NCBI RefSeq assembly: GCF_937915125.1
Contig: NZ_CALDMP010000008.1
Span: forward strand, 1 to 17,684
Reading direction: 5' to 3'
Length of the DNA: 17,684 nt
DNA from: an uncultured Ruminococcus sp.
Lineage (GTDB): Bacteria > Bacillota > Clostridia > Oscillospirales > Ruminococcaceae
The position numbers were made by a program, and so were the translations under genes. The notes below the pieces were generated by a model. That model ran no database searches. It saw only the letters and a program-made list of their open reading frames with translations, and had not been told where the DNA came from. Shown here piece by piece: positions 17,680 to 17,684 of this stretch (positions are counted from its first letter, which is position 1; every line of letters starts with the position of its first letter).

Positions 17680-17684
17680 GGGTT
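17603..17684 (+). CDS. Terminase large subunit, amino end (cut by window edge)
   Basis: A frame from ATG 17603 that stays open to the window end: MIYTKKQLSLMRIWQKKKLK then RINLLEG. This is the typical start of PBSX-type terminase large subunits, in which the LLEGS(V/R)SGKT Walker A motif follows at once. The packaging ATPase/nuclease body lies beyond the window. AGGAGG at 17586-17591 is 11 bases upstream. The gene overlaps the small subunit by 77 bases in another frame. Confidence 0.8.
   Translation, partial: MIYTKKQLSLMRIWQKKKLKRINLLEG

Noticed and set aside
1..17684. tRNA genes, insertion sequences and attachment sites
   Set aside because: I saw no cloverleaf, transposase or core-site duplication; the integrase end that would border the attachment site lies outside the window.

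Overview
The window is the early and regulatory half of a temperate, tailed-phage genome (a prophage), most likely from a Gram-positive Clostridia host of the Lachnospiraceae type. The evidence is the set of proteins (large serine integrase, S24 repressor, BRO-N/KilAC antirepressor, Sak4-like ATPase plus DUF669, DUF1064 nuclease, DUF551, Lar-like protein, terminase), very tight packing with ATGA/TAATG overlaps, strong AGGAGG-type ribosome binding sites before almost every start, and textbook TTGACA-17-TATAAT promoters. The host assignment is inferred from gene style, not from a database search.

Positions 1-2210 are on the minus strand: the amino end of a serine integrase (cut by the window edge), a ribbon-helix-helix-like small protein, a 47-residue protein with its own strong promoter and two palindromes, a bacterial PH-domain protein in its own promoter/terminator cassette, and the LexA/CI-like repressor. 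Positions 2211-2466 are the genetic switch: two divergent consensus promoters with four TACCC/GGGTA half-sites between and inside them.

From 2467 to the end everything of substance reads on the plus strand. A small gene in the cro position is followed by about 490 bases (2659-3153) with no convincing protein gene but many strong stem-loops; this is the best candidate for an undescribed element (structured RNA). Then come an antirepressor and a run of small genes (3154-6115), many with zinc-binding cysteine patterns, and a recombination/replication block: Sak4-like ATPase, DUF669 single-strand-binding-like protein, HNH nuclease, RepO-like initiator with an apparent lambda-type origin inside its gene, an AEP primase-helicase fusion, DUF1064 nuclease and a MazG-like pyrophosphohydrolase.

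Positions 12106-16725 are an accessory stretch of short genes plus an orphan adenine methyltransferase whose last residues look like a type I specificity subunit; with the Lar-like protein it suggests protection from host restriction. The block ends with a sigma-region-4-like regulator, a promoter followed almost at once by a terminator, and the terminase genes. This layout resembles a late-gene switch worked by antitermination or activation.
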